The translations under genes were made by a program, and so were the position numbers. Of a stretch of DNA of 36,513 bases, positions 8,182 through 16,335 are shown in pieces. The notes under the pieces were generated by a model. The model saw nothing but the letters and a program-made list of their open reading frames with translations. It was not told the DNA's origin and made no database searches. The DNA lies in contig PHBI01000054.1 of the NCBI GenBank assembly GCA_002841945.1, forward strand, positions 1 through 36,513, written 5' to 3'. This DNA comes from Deltaproteobacteria bacterium HGW-Deltaproteobacteria-14. GTDB lineage: Bacteria > Myxococcota_A > UBA9042 > PHBI01. The stretch's first letter is position 1, and the number at the start of each line of letters is the position of its first letter.

Positions 8182-8814
8182 ATGATCCCCGAACCCCCAT
8201 CGCTGGTCGGCGTCGTGGAGAGCGTCCACCTCCGCTCGCTCCTCGACGCCGCCCTCGCCGAGCTCGGCCCGATCGCGTGGCTCGACGCGCGGCAGGTCGC
8301 GGTGTCGCGTCCCGCGCGGGGCGTGGGGGCGGTCGTCATCGCGTCCGCGCCGAGCGCGGCGGAGACGGTGCTCCGCGTGGCCAGGATCGCGGCGCAGCCG
8401 CCCGAGTGCGCGCTGATCGCCGTCGTCGACGGCTGCGACGACCAGCTGCTGGGCGCCCTCGTGAGGGCGGGAGCGCGCGGCGTGCTCCTCGTCGAGTCGA
8501 TCGCGACGCGCGCGGCGGCCGCCGTCGCCGAGGTGCGCGCGGGTGGGATCGCGTTCTATCGGGGCGTCGGCCTGGCGCTGCTCGAGCTCGTGCGCGAGGC
8601 CGAGCCGAGCGCCGTGCTCGGAGACCTCGGCCTCACCCAGCGCGAGGAGGACGTCGTCGCCCTGCTCGCGCGGGGGCTCCCGTATCGGGAGATCGCGGCG
8701 GTCCTGGGGATCAGCGTGAACACGGTGCGCAGCCACATCCGCACGCTGTACGCGAAGCTCGGCGCCAGCTCGAAGGGGGAGGCGGTCTTTCGCGCCTTCG
8801 TCCAGGAGGCCTGA
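8182..8814 (+). CDS. LuxR-family regulator with degenerate receiver domain
   Basis: A 210-residue protein; the start is supported by GGAGAG upstream of the ATG. Residues about 151-205 are a LuxR/FixJ-type helix-turn-helix (LTQREEDVVALLARGLPYREIAAVLGIS, NTVRSHIRTLYAKLG), so it binds DNA. The N-terminal 130 residues have the length and rhythm of a response-regulator receiver (VGVVESVHLRSLL, LLGALVRAGARGVLLVES). The phospho-acceptor position appears to be occupied by small residues (AVVIASAPSA), and the conserved Lys after strand 5 is replaced (GVLLVES). It is probably a phosphorylation-independent atypical regulator. No sensor kinase is adjacent. The divergent OmpA lipoprotein is a possible target through the shared 160-base region. 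The next gene is convergent. Confidence 0.88.
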   Translation: MIPEPPSLVGVVESVHLRSLLDAALAELGPIAWLDARQVAVSRPARGVGAVVIASAPSAAETVLRVARIAAQPPECALIAVVDGCDDQLLGALVRAGARGVLLVESIATRAAAAVAEVRAGGIAFYRGVGLALLELVREAEPSAVLGDLGLTQREEDVVALLARGLPYREIAAVLGISVNTVRSHIRTLYAKLGASSKGEAVFRAFVQEA

Positions 8815-8828
8815 TCCCTCGCGGGGGC

Positions 8829-11042
8829 TCACGCGCCGCCGGACCAGCTCGTCGGGTCCGCGGGGCCGGCGGCGGGGGTGACGGTCACCGGGATGCCGGT
8901 GAGCTGGGCCATGCCGCTGACCGGCTCGAGGGCGTCGGGGCCGTCGGCGGCGAGGAGGTTGACGTTCACGCCGCGGGTGGCTCGGGCGACGGTGAGGCCG
9001 CGCGCGCCCTGGTGGCCCCAGCCGTGGGGCAGGGCGACGACGCCGGGCAGCAGCGTGTCGAGCAGCTCGACGGGGAGGCGCACGGCGCCGGTGGTCGAGC
9101 GCACGTCGGCGAGGTCGCCGGCCGCGAGGCCGAGGCCCGCGGCGTCGTCGGGGTGGACGTAGAGGTAGTTGGTGGCGCGCTTTCCGGCGACGAAGCGCGG
9201 GACGTTGTGGGTCCACGAGTTGTGGGTCATCAGGTGGCGCCGGGTGATGAGGCTGAAGGTCCCGGGCGCCGGCGGCGCGGTCGCGGCGGCGAAGCGGCGC
9301 TCGAGGTCGGTGGCCTCGGCGAGGAGCGCGGCGGGGGCGAGGTCGACACGGCCGTCGGGGGTGAGCACGCGGGCGCCGAGGAAGGTGCCGGCGCGCTCGC
9401 CGGGCAGGGCGCGGCCGTGGGGGGCGCGCCGGAGCAGGCGGCGAAAGGACCCCTGGCGGGCCGCGCGCAGGAACAGGCTCATCAAGAGCGCCTGCGGCAG
9501 CCGACGGGGGCCGCGGGAGAACAGCGAGCGCATGCTGGCGAGGGCGCCGAGGGCGAGCTGGGCGAGGCGCGAGCCGAATAGCCCCACGCCGCTCGCGCGG
9601 CACAGATCGAGGTAGATGCTGGCTTCGTCGCGCTGCTCGCCGGTCGGCGGGACGACCGCGCGGGTGGCCTGGACGTAGGGCGCGCTCTGCATCCCGAGGA
9701 AGGCCGGGAAGACAAACGGCAGATCCGGGCGCTGGAGCGGGGAGACGGCGGGCAGCACGTAGTCGGCCAGCGACGCCGTCTCGGTCAGGAAGAGGTCGAC
9801 GACGACGAGCAGCTCGAGGGAGCGCAGGGCGTCGGCGAGGCGGGCGCTGTTGGGCATCGTCAGCAGCGGGTTGCCGCCGGTGACGAAGAGCGCGCGGACC
9901 TGCTCGTCGCCCGGGGTGAGGATCTCGTCGGCGAGGACGCCGCCGGCGAGGGCGTCGTTGACGACCGGCAGGCCGCCGACCCGCGAGCGCGCGTCGCGCA
10001 TCAGCACGCCACGCGCGTGGCTGAACCCCGGGAAGTCGACGAGGCCCTGGCCGACGAGGGTGCCGCCGGGGCGGTCGAGGTTGCCGGTGACGGCGTTGAT
10101 GACCTCCTGGAGCCAGAAGGCGAGGGCGCCGCTGCCGCCCATGTTGACGCCCGTCGAGCTGTAGAGCGCCGCGCCGTCGGCGGCGAGGTAGGCGCCGACG
10201 AGCTCGCGCAGGGCGTCGGCCGGGACGCCGGTCGCCGCGGCGCAGCGCTCCGGGGTCCAGGGGGCAACGAGCGGCGCGAGGGCGTCGAGGCCGCGCGCGA
10301 CCGCGTCGGTGCTGGCGCGGTCGACGCCGCCGCGGGCGAGCACCTCGTGGAGGAACGCGAGGTAGAAGAAGACGTCGCTGCCGGGGCGGATGAAGAGGTG
10401 CTCGCCGGCGGCGACGGCGGTCTCGGTGCGGCGCGGGTCCACGACGACGACGCGGGCGCCGCGGGCGCGCAGCTGGCGCAGGCGCTCGGCGGGGTTGGTG
10501 ACCTGGCCGAAGCTCCACTTGGAGACGACCGGGTTGGCGCCGACGATGACGAGCAGCTCGGTGCGCTCGAGGTCGGGGAAGGGCTGCAGGAAGGGGAAGC
10601 CGTAGATGTGGCGCGCGACCGCGAACTTGTTGGCGCAGTCCTGGGTCGCGCTGGCGTAGAGGCTGGTCGAGCCGATCCCCTGCATGAACCCCTGGGCGAA
10701 GATCGGGTGCAGAAACGAGAAGCCGGCGGCGGTGCCGACGTACATCGCCACGCGGTTGGGGTGGACGCGGCGCTGGCGCTTGACGGCGGCGCCGATCTCG
10801 CGCAGCGCCTGGCGCCACGAGATCGGCTCGAAGCGGTCCCCGACGCGCTTGAGCGGGGTCGTGAGGCGATCGGGCGAGTCGTAGAGGGTGTGCTGCTCGA
10901 GGCCCTTGACACAGGCGAAGCCGGCGGTGGCGACGTGCGCGCCGTCTGGGCGGACGGCGGCGACGCGGTCGTCGCGGACCTCGACCTCGAGCCCGCAGAG
11001 AGACTCGCAGATGCGGCAGAAGGTGGGGACCACGTCGCTCAT
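8829..11042 (-). CDS. Molybdopterin oxidoreductase of the DMSO reductase superfamily
   Basis: A 737-residue protein starting at the ATG at 11042, with GGAG seven bases upstream. Cys9, Cys12, Cys16 and Cys44 (FCRICESLCG ... GFACVKG) form the N-terminal 4Fe-4S site. Molybdopterin-binding segments follow: VIVGANPVVSKW, VVVVDPRRTETA, FIRPGSDVFF, GGNPLLTMPN, and the C-terminal domain with SLITRRHLMTHNSWTHN and DAAGLGLAAGDLADV. The SATQDCANKF segment holds the candidate Mo-ligating residue. No twin-arginine signal is visible, so the enzyme is predicted to be cytoplasmic. No electron-transfer or membrane-anchor subunit and no chaperone gene lies nearby. It is either a stand-alone enzyme or relies on distant partners. 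The substrate cannot be assigned. Confidence 0.93.
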   Translation of the reverse strand: MSDVVPTFCRICESLCGLEVEVRDDRVAAVRPDGAHVATAGFACVKGLEQHTLYDSPDRLTTPLKRVGDRFEPISWRQALREIGAAVKRQRRVHPNRVAMYVGTAAGFSFLHPIFAQGFMQGIGSTSLYASATQDCANKFAVARHIYGFPFLQPFPDLERTELLVIVGANPVVSKWSFGQVTNPAERLRQLRARGARVVVVDPRRTETAVAAGEHLFIRPGSDVFFYLAFLHEVLARGGVDRASTDAVARGLDALAPLVAPWTPERCAAATGVPADALRELVGAYLAADGAALYSSTGVNMGGSGALAFWLQEVINAVTGNLDRPGGTLVGQGLVDFPGFSHARGVLMRDARSRVGGLPVVNDALAGGVLADEILTPGDEQVRALFVTGGNPLLTMPNSARLADALRSLELLVVVDLFLTETASLADYVLPAVSPLQRPDLPFVFPAFLGMQSAPYVQATRAVVPPTGEQRDEASIYLDLCRASGVGLFGSRLAQLALGALASMRSLFSRGPRRLPQALLMSLFLRAARQGSFRRLLRRAPHGRALPGERAGTFLGARVLTPDGRVDLAPAALLAEATDLERRFAAATAPPAPGTFSLITRRHLMTHNSWTHNVPRFVAGKRATNYLYVHPDDAAGLGLAAGDLADVRSTTGAVRLPVELLDTLLPGVVALPHGWGHQGARGLTVARATRGVNVNLLAADGPDALEPVSGMAQLTGIPVTVTPAAGPADPTSWSGGA

Positions 11043-11110
11043 CACACGCTCCGCGCCGGGGAGGCGAGGATCGTCGCGGCGCGTGTGCAATGCAAGGCGA
11101 AGAGGCGGCG

Positions 11111-11128
11111 CTGCGGTCAGGGCCGCAG
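11111..11128 (-). terminator. Possible terminator hairpin before the oxidoreductase
   Basis: CTGCGG (11111-11116) and CCGCAG (11123-11128) form a perfect 6-bp hairpin with a 6-base loop. It lies downstream of the lipoprotein stop (11203) and upstream of the oxidoreductase start (11042), both on the minus strand. There is no T tract; short stems of this kind are frequent in GC-rich DNA. Confidence 0.3.
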
Positions 11129-11202
11129 GGCCGTGACGCGGTCGGCCACCGCGTCCCCCGTCGTGGTCAGCCGCGCCCCCCCGCGGGTCGTCGTGGGACG
11201 GC

Positions 11203-11850
11203 TCAGCGCGCGGGGGCGACGTGGGTGGGGAAGGTCGCGCTCAGCGGGGCGATCGCCAGCCGCTGATCGCGCGCGGCGACGCTGTGGTCGACGTAGAGGT
11301 GTTTGCCGCCCTCGCCGTCGTCCTTCTCGGTGACCCGCCCGGCGCGCTCGGGGAGCCAGCCGATGACGACCAGGACGTTCTTGTAGGTGACCGTCTGCTC
11401 CGCGTACCGCACGACCCCCGGGTAGGGGTGGTACGGCTCGAGCGGCAGCCTCGCGCGGAGCACGCCGGTGTACGTCGCGCCCGGGGCGACCCGGGTCACG
11501 AGCGGCATGTCCGGCGTCTCGACGTCGACGTGGTCGGGCACGGTGAGGTAGGCCGCGGTGAGCCGCAGGTCCTCGCCCGCGACGACGGTGTAGAAGCGGT
11601 CGTCGTAGACCTGGTGCCCGCCGTCGTTCCAGCGCTGGACGCGGTTCACCAGCAGGATCGCGCCATCGGTCTGGTTCGAGGCGGTGTAGCGCACCTCGAG
11701 CGAGGTGGCGTCGACCTTCGCGGTCGCGGTCAGCAGCACGGACTTCGTCTCCATGGTCTCTCCCCTGGCTCGGCATCCCGAACAGGCGGTCACGAGCCCC
11801 ACGAGCGCGATGAGGTGCCACGCGGGGCGGTGTGAGCTTAAGGCGCTCAG
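11203..11850 (-). CDS. Predicted lipoprotein, likely CTG start
   Basis: The body of this protein is clear (YTASNQTDGAILLVNRVQRWNDG through LPLEPYHPYPGVVRYAEQ), rich in beta strands, but I recognise no family. The start is uncertain. An ATG at 11754 has GGGGAGAG just upstream and gives 183 residues without a signal. The same frame continues upstream through HLIALVGLVTACSGC, a good lipoprotein signal. In that frame a CTG at 11848-11850 lies seven bases after AGGAG, which overlaps the stop codon of the upstream metallopeptidase gene. I prefer this CTG start: 215 residues, with lipidation at Cys23 (lipobox VTAC). Termination-reinitiation coupling to the M91 gene is then likely. An ATG at 11937 is possible but falls inside the neighbour and lacks a ribosome binding site. 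Confidence 0.65.
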   Translation of the reverse strand: MSALSSHRPAWHLIALVGLVTACSGCRARGETMETKSVLLTATAKVDATSLEVRYTASNQTDGAILLVNRVQRWNDGGHQVYDDRFYTVVAGEDLRLTAAYLTVPDHVDVETPDMPLVTRVAPGATYTGVLRARLPLEPYHPYPGVVRYAEQTVTYKNVLVVIGWLPERAGRVTEKDDGEGGKHLYVDHSVAARDQRLAIAPLSATFPTHVAPAR

Positions 11851-11860
11851 GGTTCGGCTC

Positions 11861-12817
11861 CTAATACACGGGTCTCGTCGGCAGCCCGAAGGCGGCGCGG
11901 AACTGATTCTCGCTGATGACGGCGTCTTTGTATGCACCGAGGCCGACGGCCTGCAGCTCGCGGTTGTTGGTGCCCTCGGTGACGCCGCGCGCGCGCTGCC
12001 CGTTGACGGCGGTCCAGGCGTGGACGAGCTCGTGCGCGAGCCCGATCGCGGGCGGTCGCGTCTTCCAGCCCGCGCCGTCGCCGATCTGCAGCCTGGCCGG
12101 GTTGTAGTAGACGGTCGCGTTGGCGCCCGGGCCCTTCTGCGGCGGGGTGTCGGTGGTCTCCCACGAGTCGGCGTCGGGATCGTAGCCGCAGGCGTTGCCG
12201 CCGTCGGTCTTCTCGATGGTCGTGGTGAAGCTCGCCGCGGCGAGCTCGCCGATCAGCTGCTGCCCCACGCCGACGGTCATCAGCCAGCCGAGGTCGAGCA
12301 GCGTGCCCGACTTGAAGGTGGCGTCGCCGGACAGCTTGATCTTCGAGGTGCCGCCCTTGACCGCGTCGAGCTTCGCGATGAGCTCGTCGTAGTCCTTCTG
12401 GTGTAGCGTCCAGGTGTCCGCGGCGCGGTCGTTGACCGGGAGCGGGCCGACGAAGTCGTCCGGGTAGACGATGAACTTGCCGTAGTCGGTGGTCTTGGTG
12501 ACCGAGGCCGGCGCGTTGTCGGGGGCCTCCGTCGTGGTCTCGGGCGTCGTCGCGCCCTCGGTCGTCTGGGTCCCCTCGGTCGGGGTGGTGCCTTCGGTCT
12601 TCTCCATCTGGACCGGGGCGCCGATGGGGGCCGGCGGCGGGCGCAGGGCGGCGGCCGCGCCACCGCCCGGGGAGAGGTAGTTCGCGCCTGCCTCGTAGTC
12701 GGCGCCCTTGAGCTGCACGTTCATCCGCGACGAGCCGCCGGTGCTCCCGCGGGCCTCGGGGCGCCGCTCGGGGGTGGTCTCGCCCTCGGGCCGGACCGTC
12801 TGGGTGGCGTCTGGCAT
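11861..12817 (-). CDS. M91-like zinc metallopeptidase, putative effector
   Basis: A 318-residue protein from the ATG at 12817, with GGGAGAA upstream; the much longer open frame beyond it is an artefact of base composition. Residues 34-50 (VQLKGADYEAG then ANYLSP) resemble short N-terminal motifs I associate with exported toxin-like proteins. Residues 70-110 are a Thr/Glu/Pro-rich disordered linker. The catalytic domain (about 115-318) contains GLAHELVHAWTAVNG: His262, Glu263 and His266 form an HExxH zinc site, with the aromatic that follows as in NleD-type M91 peptidases. It continues with NNRELQAVGLG. NleD effectors cut host kinases; the target here is unknown. No immunity gene is obvious, although the coupled lipoprotein downstream (stop 11861, start 11850) could be one. 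Confidence 0.82.
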   Translation of the reverse strand: MPDATQTVRPEGETTPERRPEARGSTGGSSRMNVQLKGADYEAGANYLSPGGGAAAALRPPPAPIGAPVQMEKTEGTTPTEGTQTTEGATTPETTTEAPDNAPASVTKTTDYGKFIVYPDDFVGPLPVNDRAADTWTLHQKDYDELIAKLDAVKGGTSKIKLSGDATFKSGTLLDLGWLMTVGVGQQLIGELAAASFTTTIEKTDGGNACGYDPDADSWETTDTPPQKGPGANATVYYNPARLQIGDGAGWKTRPPAIGLAHELVHAWTAVNGQRARGVTEGTNNRELQAVGLGAYKDAVISENQFRAAFGLPTRPVY

Positions 12818-13153
12818 GGGTGTTCTCCCTCTTGACTCTCCGACCCCGCCCCTGTCGTTACCCCCGCTCTTGCGCAGATGACAAGTTCTGGACCGTCGAG
12901 TGTCTTGAAATGACACGAGATTGGCTCGCTCTCGCCGGCGCTCGCGGGACTTCTCGTTGCGTCGCCAAAGAGGGCGCCGCGAGGATCGGTCGGAGGGGCG
13001 CGGCGGATCGCGGCGCCTCGGACGGAGCCCGGCCGTGAATCCGGGACCGGCAAACCGATCGGTCAGCGCGACGCCGCGCCCACGCGGCCGAGCGGCCGCC
13101 GCGCGACCGGCCGCCGGGTTGCTGGCGGCCGCGGGTCGGAGTAAGGGGAGGGC
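12818..13153. promoter_or_regulatory. Divergent control region, M91 peptidase / Coq4-like
   Basis: 336 bases without a gene between divergent starts. An imperfect palindrome with arms GTGTC/GACAC (12900-12916, 7-base spacer) lies in a less GC-rich stretch (12876-12926) and could be an operator. On the minus strand TTGTCA followed about 18 bases later by TAACGA is a possible promoter for the peptidase. The Coq4-like gene has a strong AAGGGGAGG ribosome binding site at the right end. None of these sites is certain. Confidence 0.35.
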
Positions 13154-13834
13154 ATGACGCCGCAACAGTGGATTCGCCTCTCGCAGGCCATCGTCCGCAC
13201 CCTGGCGGACTCGGAGCGCACCGATGAGCTCCTGGTCGCCGAGGAGCTCGTCAGCCGCGGACGCTTCGAGCGCCTGCACCGGCAGCTCGCGCCGCGGCTC
13301 GCGGCCGATCCCGAGGCGGCCGGGCTCCTGCGCGACAAGCCCCGCCTCGCGCGCGCCGAGGTCGACTTCGACGCGCTCGGGGCGCTGCCGGCGAGCACCC
13401 TCGGCGGCACCTACGCGCGACACCTCGAGCGCTACGGGCTCGATCCCGATCTCCTGGCGGGTCCGGCCGGCGCCGCTTCCGGTGCGGGCTACCACGACCC
13501 TGACACCGCCTACCTCCACGAGCGTTATCGGCAGACCCACGATCTCTGGCACGCGCTGACCGGGCTCGGGACCGAGGGCTACGAGGAGGTGCTGCTGCAC
13601 GCGTTCACCTGGGCCCAGCTGCGCCTGCCGTACTCCGCGCTGATCGTGCTGTTCGGCGCGGTGAAGCACATGGTGCTCGAGCGCCGCTGGGAGACGCTGA
13701 CCCGCGGGCTGCGTGACGCGTGGCAGGCGGGACGAGAGGCCTCGCCGCTGCTGCTGGTCCGCTGGGAGGACCGCTGGGAGCGCCCCGTGCACGAGGTCCG
13801 CGCTGCGCTGAGGATCCGCACGCTGGCTGCGTGA
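13154..13834 (+). CDS. Coq4-family protein
   Basis: A 226-residue protein with AAGGGGAGG before the ATG. It shows the defining Coq4 zinc motif HDxxH-x11-E: His129, Asp130, His133 and Glu145 in THDLWHALTGLGTEGYEEVLLHAF. In mitochondria and some bacteria, Coq4 organises the ubiquinone biosynthesis complex and carries out an oxidative decarboxylation of the ring. The length agrees with the family. No other quinone genes lie nearby, and many myxobacteria use menaquinone, so the actual substrate here is open. It stands alone between the divergent metallopeptidase and the EGF lipoprotein, 217 bases away on the same strand. Confidence 0.88.
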   Translation: MTPQQWIRLSQAIVRTLADSERTDELLVAEELVSRGRFERLHRQLAPRLAADPEAAGLLRDKPRLARAEVDFDALGALPASTLGGTYARHLERYGLDPDLLAGPAGAASGAGYHDPDTAYLHERYRQTHDLWHALTGLGTEGYEEVLLHAFTWAQLRLPYSALIVLFGAVKHMVLERRWETLTRGLRDAWQAGREASPLLLVRWEDRWERPVHEVRAALRIRTLAA

Positions 13835-14051
13835 CAGCGGGTTCCGGCGGCGCCGGCGGTGCCCCCGGCGATGCGATTTTCGAAAGCCGCGAGCCGGCCG
13901 CCGGTGGTAGACTCCGGGTGCACCGTCGGAGACGCAAGCGCGTCCCGCCCGACGGCGCAGCTTCCCACCCACAGAGACATGTCGAGTCCGGGCCGGTCGC
14001 CGCCGTGTCGCGCGGTCGAGGCCGAGGGGCCTGGCTCTCGAGGAGACGGCG

Positions 14052-16127
14052 ATGCAGGCGCGATGGTCCATGGCAGCGGCGTTGGTCTCGCTGCTCGTCG
14101 CGGGGTGTGTGGACGGGGCCCCGTCGAGCAGCGCCGGCCCGACGGTCGGGGTGAACATCGCGGCGTTGAACCTGACCGGGGTCGGCGACGTGGTGTGGGA
14201 CCTCGAGGTGGTCAACGGCGCGTCGTCGCCCGCGGTCGTGTGGCAGCGGCGCGTCGCGTCGTCCGGCTACGGCGACGGGGCCGGCTCGGCGAGCTACGTG
14301 GGGCCGTGTGACGCAGACCCGACCGGGAGCGTGAGCGAGAACACGGTGAAGGTCTGGGTCGTCGGGGTGTACTCGGCGCCGGTGACGACGGTCGGGACGT
14401 TCGCTTCGGGCGGGGCGGGCGGCGTGGTGGGGGCGGCGGTGCCGTTTCAGAACCCGACCGCGTCGGGGGCGCTGGCGCAGACGGTGACGTGCCGCGAGAA
14501 CGCGGACGCCGCCGTGCGGTTCGACGTGTCGCTGATGCGACCGGCGCAGCAGGGGTTCTTCGACGTCGCGGTGAACTTCGACGACATCTTCTGCTCGGCG
14601 AAGTTCGACTGCTGTGACGATGACGACGGGACGGCGGGGTGCGCGACCAACGGCGACGAGGACATCGCGCTGCTGTTCGAGCCCGGCGGCGGGCGCGGGC
14701 CCACGATGGTGCTGGGGTTCGCCTGCACCGCGGGGACGCGGACCGGGGCGCAGACGGAGCTGTATCTCGACGCGCTGGAGCTCGACTGCACGAGCCCGAC
14801 GAACTTCGCCGCCGGCTTCGCGGCGGACGTGACGATCGACCCGTCGGGGGCGCCCGGCAACCAGTGCGTGGCCGGCGAGGTCGGCGCCGGGCGGTGTGAC
14901 GCGGTGAGCGGCGCGACGGCTGACACGTATCTGTACCAGGTCGGGCTCTACCGCGGGACCGAGGCGCTGACGAGCGCTGGGGATCCGGCGCACAAGGTGT
15001 ACTGGAACGTCGCGCTCGGGGTGCGGCGTCCGGACATCGCGAGCTGCTGGCTGCGGACGCGCGGGACGGCGGACGACGCCAACGGCTCGGACGTCGTGGA
15101 CAACGGCGTCGTCGCGGCGGGCGCGGTCTATCCGTACGTGCAGTGGGAGGTGAAGCTCGGCACCTGCGGGTCCGAGCAGCTGACCTTCGGCAGCGCCACG
15201 GCGATGGTGCGGCCGGAGTACACGGGGACCGGGGACGGGGCGCTGTACTTCGACTTCGGATACGGCCCCGGGCTGCCCGCCGGGTCCTTCTGCGGCTCGC
15301 CCTGCGTCCACGGGCAGTGCGTGGGTGGCACATGCGAATGTGACGCCGGATATGACGGTGCGACGTGCGCCAACAATATCGATGATTGCTCGCCAGACCC
15401 GTGCCAGAACGGCGGGGTCTGCACCGACCTCGTCGACGGGTACAGCTGCGCGTGCGCGTCCGGCTTCTCCGGCGACGACTGCGAGCTCGGGGCGACGGTG
15501 AGCTGCCAGACCATCAAGGACGCCAACGGCGCCGCGGCGAGCGGCGTCTACCCGATCGACCCCGACGGGGGCGGCCCCATCGCGGCGTTCAGCGGGTACT
15601 GCGACATGGCGACGCCCGGGGAGGGTTGGCTGGTCGTGGCGCGGGTCGCGAGCCTCAGCGCGGCGTTCTCGCTCGGGGCGGCGGACGCCGGGACGCTCGG
15701 CGGCGCGTCGTGGAACACCAACATCGCGGGCAAGGTGAGCTACTCGCGGGTCCGGCTGAGCTGGAACGGCGACGCGGTCACGCGCACGCTGAGCGCCTCG
15801 CACCTGCACACCGGTGGGGCGACGCGCCTCGGGACGACGACGTCGGGGCAGTACTTCGAGTACATCGCGCGCGACCACCACAACGCCATCCAGCACGTCT
15901 GCGTCGGGCCGACCTCGACGACCTACGGCGGCGCGGGCGGCGATATGTGCACCAAGGTGTACACCAACGGGCTCGACAACGGGCAGTACGGCTCGGGCCT
16001 CGGCACGGCGATGAACGTCACGGTGAACTTCGACGATCGGCCGGGCTTCTTCTGGAACGACGCGGTGATCGCCCACACGACCGGGACCGCGATCACGCCG
16101 GCCCTCGACATCGCCGTCCGCCCCTGA
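14052..16127 (+). CDS. Lipoprotein with two EGF and a fibrinogen-like domain
   Basis: A 691-residue protein; AGGAG lies six bases before the ATG. The signal MQARWSMAAALVSLLVAGC puts lipidation at Cys19. Residues about 30-405 form a Cys-containing region, probably beta-rich, that I do not recognise. Residues 414-477 are two EGF modules: the first with CVHGQC and CECDAGYDGATC, the second with the calcium-type entry NIDDC and then CQNGGVC and CACASGFSGDDC. From residue 485 the sequence (SCQTIKDANGAAASGVYPIDPDG, later FSGYCDM and GEGW) matches the start of fibrinogen-related or intelectin-like lectin domains, with further Cys near CVG and MCTKVY. It is an outer-surface adhesin candidate with an animal-like architecture, perhaps for prey or glycan binding. 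Confidence 0.88.
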   Translation: MQARWSMAAALVSLLVAGCVDGAPSSSAGPTVGVNIAALNLTGVGDVVWDLEVVNGASSPAVVWQRRVASSGYGDGAGSASYVGPCDADPTGSVSENTVKVWVVGVYSAPVTTVGTFASGGAGGVVGAAVPFQNPTASGALAQTVTCRENADAAVRFDVSLMRPAQQGFFDVAVNFDDIFCSAKFDCCDDDDGTAGCATNGDEDIALLFEPGGGRGPTMVLGFACTAGTRTGAQTELYLDALELDCTSPTNFAAGFAADVTIDPSGAPGNQCVAGEVGAGRCDAVSGATADTYLYQVGLYRGTEALTSAGDPAHKVYWNVALGVRRPDIASCWLRTRGTADDANGSDVVDNGVVAAGAVYPYVQWEVKLGTCGSEQLTFGSATAMVRPEYTGTGDGALYFDFGYGPGLPAGSFCGSPCVHGQCVGGTCECDAGYDGATCANNIDDCSPDPCQNGGVCTDLVDGYSCACASGFSGDDCELGATVSCQTIKDANGAAASGVYPIDPDGGGPIAAFSGYCDMATPGEGWLVVARVASLSAAFSLGAADAGTLGGASWNTNIAGKVSYSRVRLSWNGDAVTRTLSASHLHTGGATRLGTTTSGQYFEYIARDHHNAIQHVCVGPTSTTYGGAGGDMCTKVYTNGLDNGQYGSGLGTAMNVTVNFDDRPGFFWNDAVIAHTTGTAITPALDIAVRP

Positions 16128-16335
16128 GGTGAGCGCCAGAGGCGGCTTCCCGCTGATCCCGTTCAGTCTGCGACCGGCCTCTCCAGACCCCGAGCTCCAC
16201 GGCCTCTTCCAGGGTTGGGGGGCCGCCTCGGTCCTGGCCGACCACGTGGTCGTACACCGCAAGACCGGGCTCTCGGGGACGCGCAGATGGCGGCGGAACC
16301 GCCGGCAAGACGACAGGTCATTTCGGCGCGGGCCC

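Noticed and set aside
7780..10818. A 1012-codon minus-strand frame overlapping the oxidoreductase and the LuxR-type gene
   Set aside because: Arg/Pro-rich filler in another frame of well-supported genes.
11861..14215. A 784-codon extension of the M91 peptidase frame past 12817
   Set aside because: The extension overlaps the Coq4-like gene on the other strand and changes to low-complexity sequence. A good ribosome binding site precedes the ATG at 12817.
13605..16262. An 885-codon minus-strand frame opposite the EGF lipoprotein and the Coq4-like gene
   Set aside because: It spans two convincing plus-strand genes and reads as Arg/Pro/Val/Asp-rich filler.
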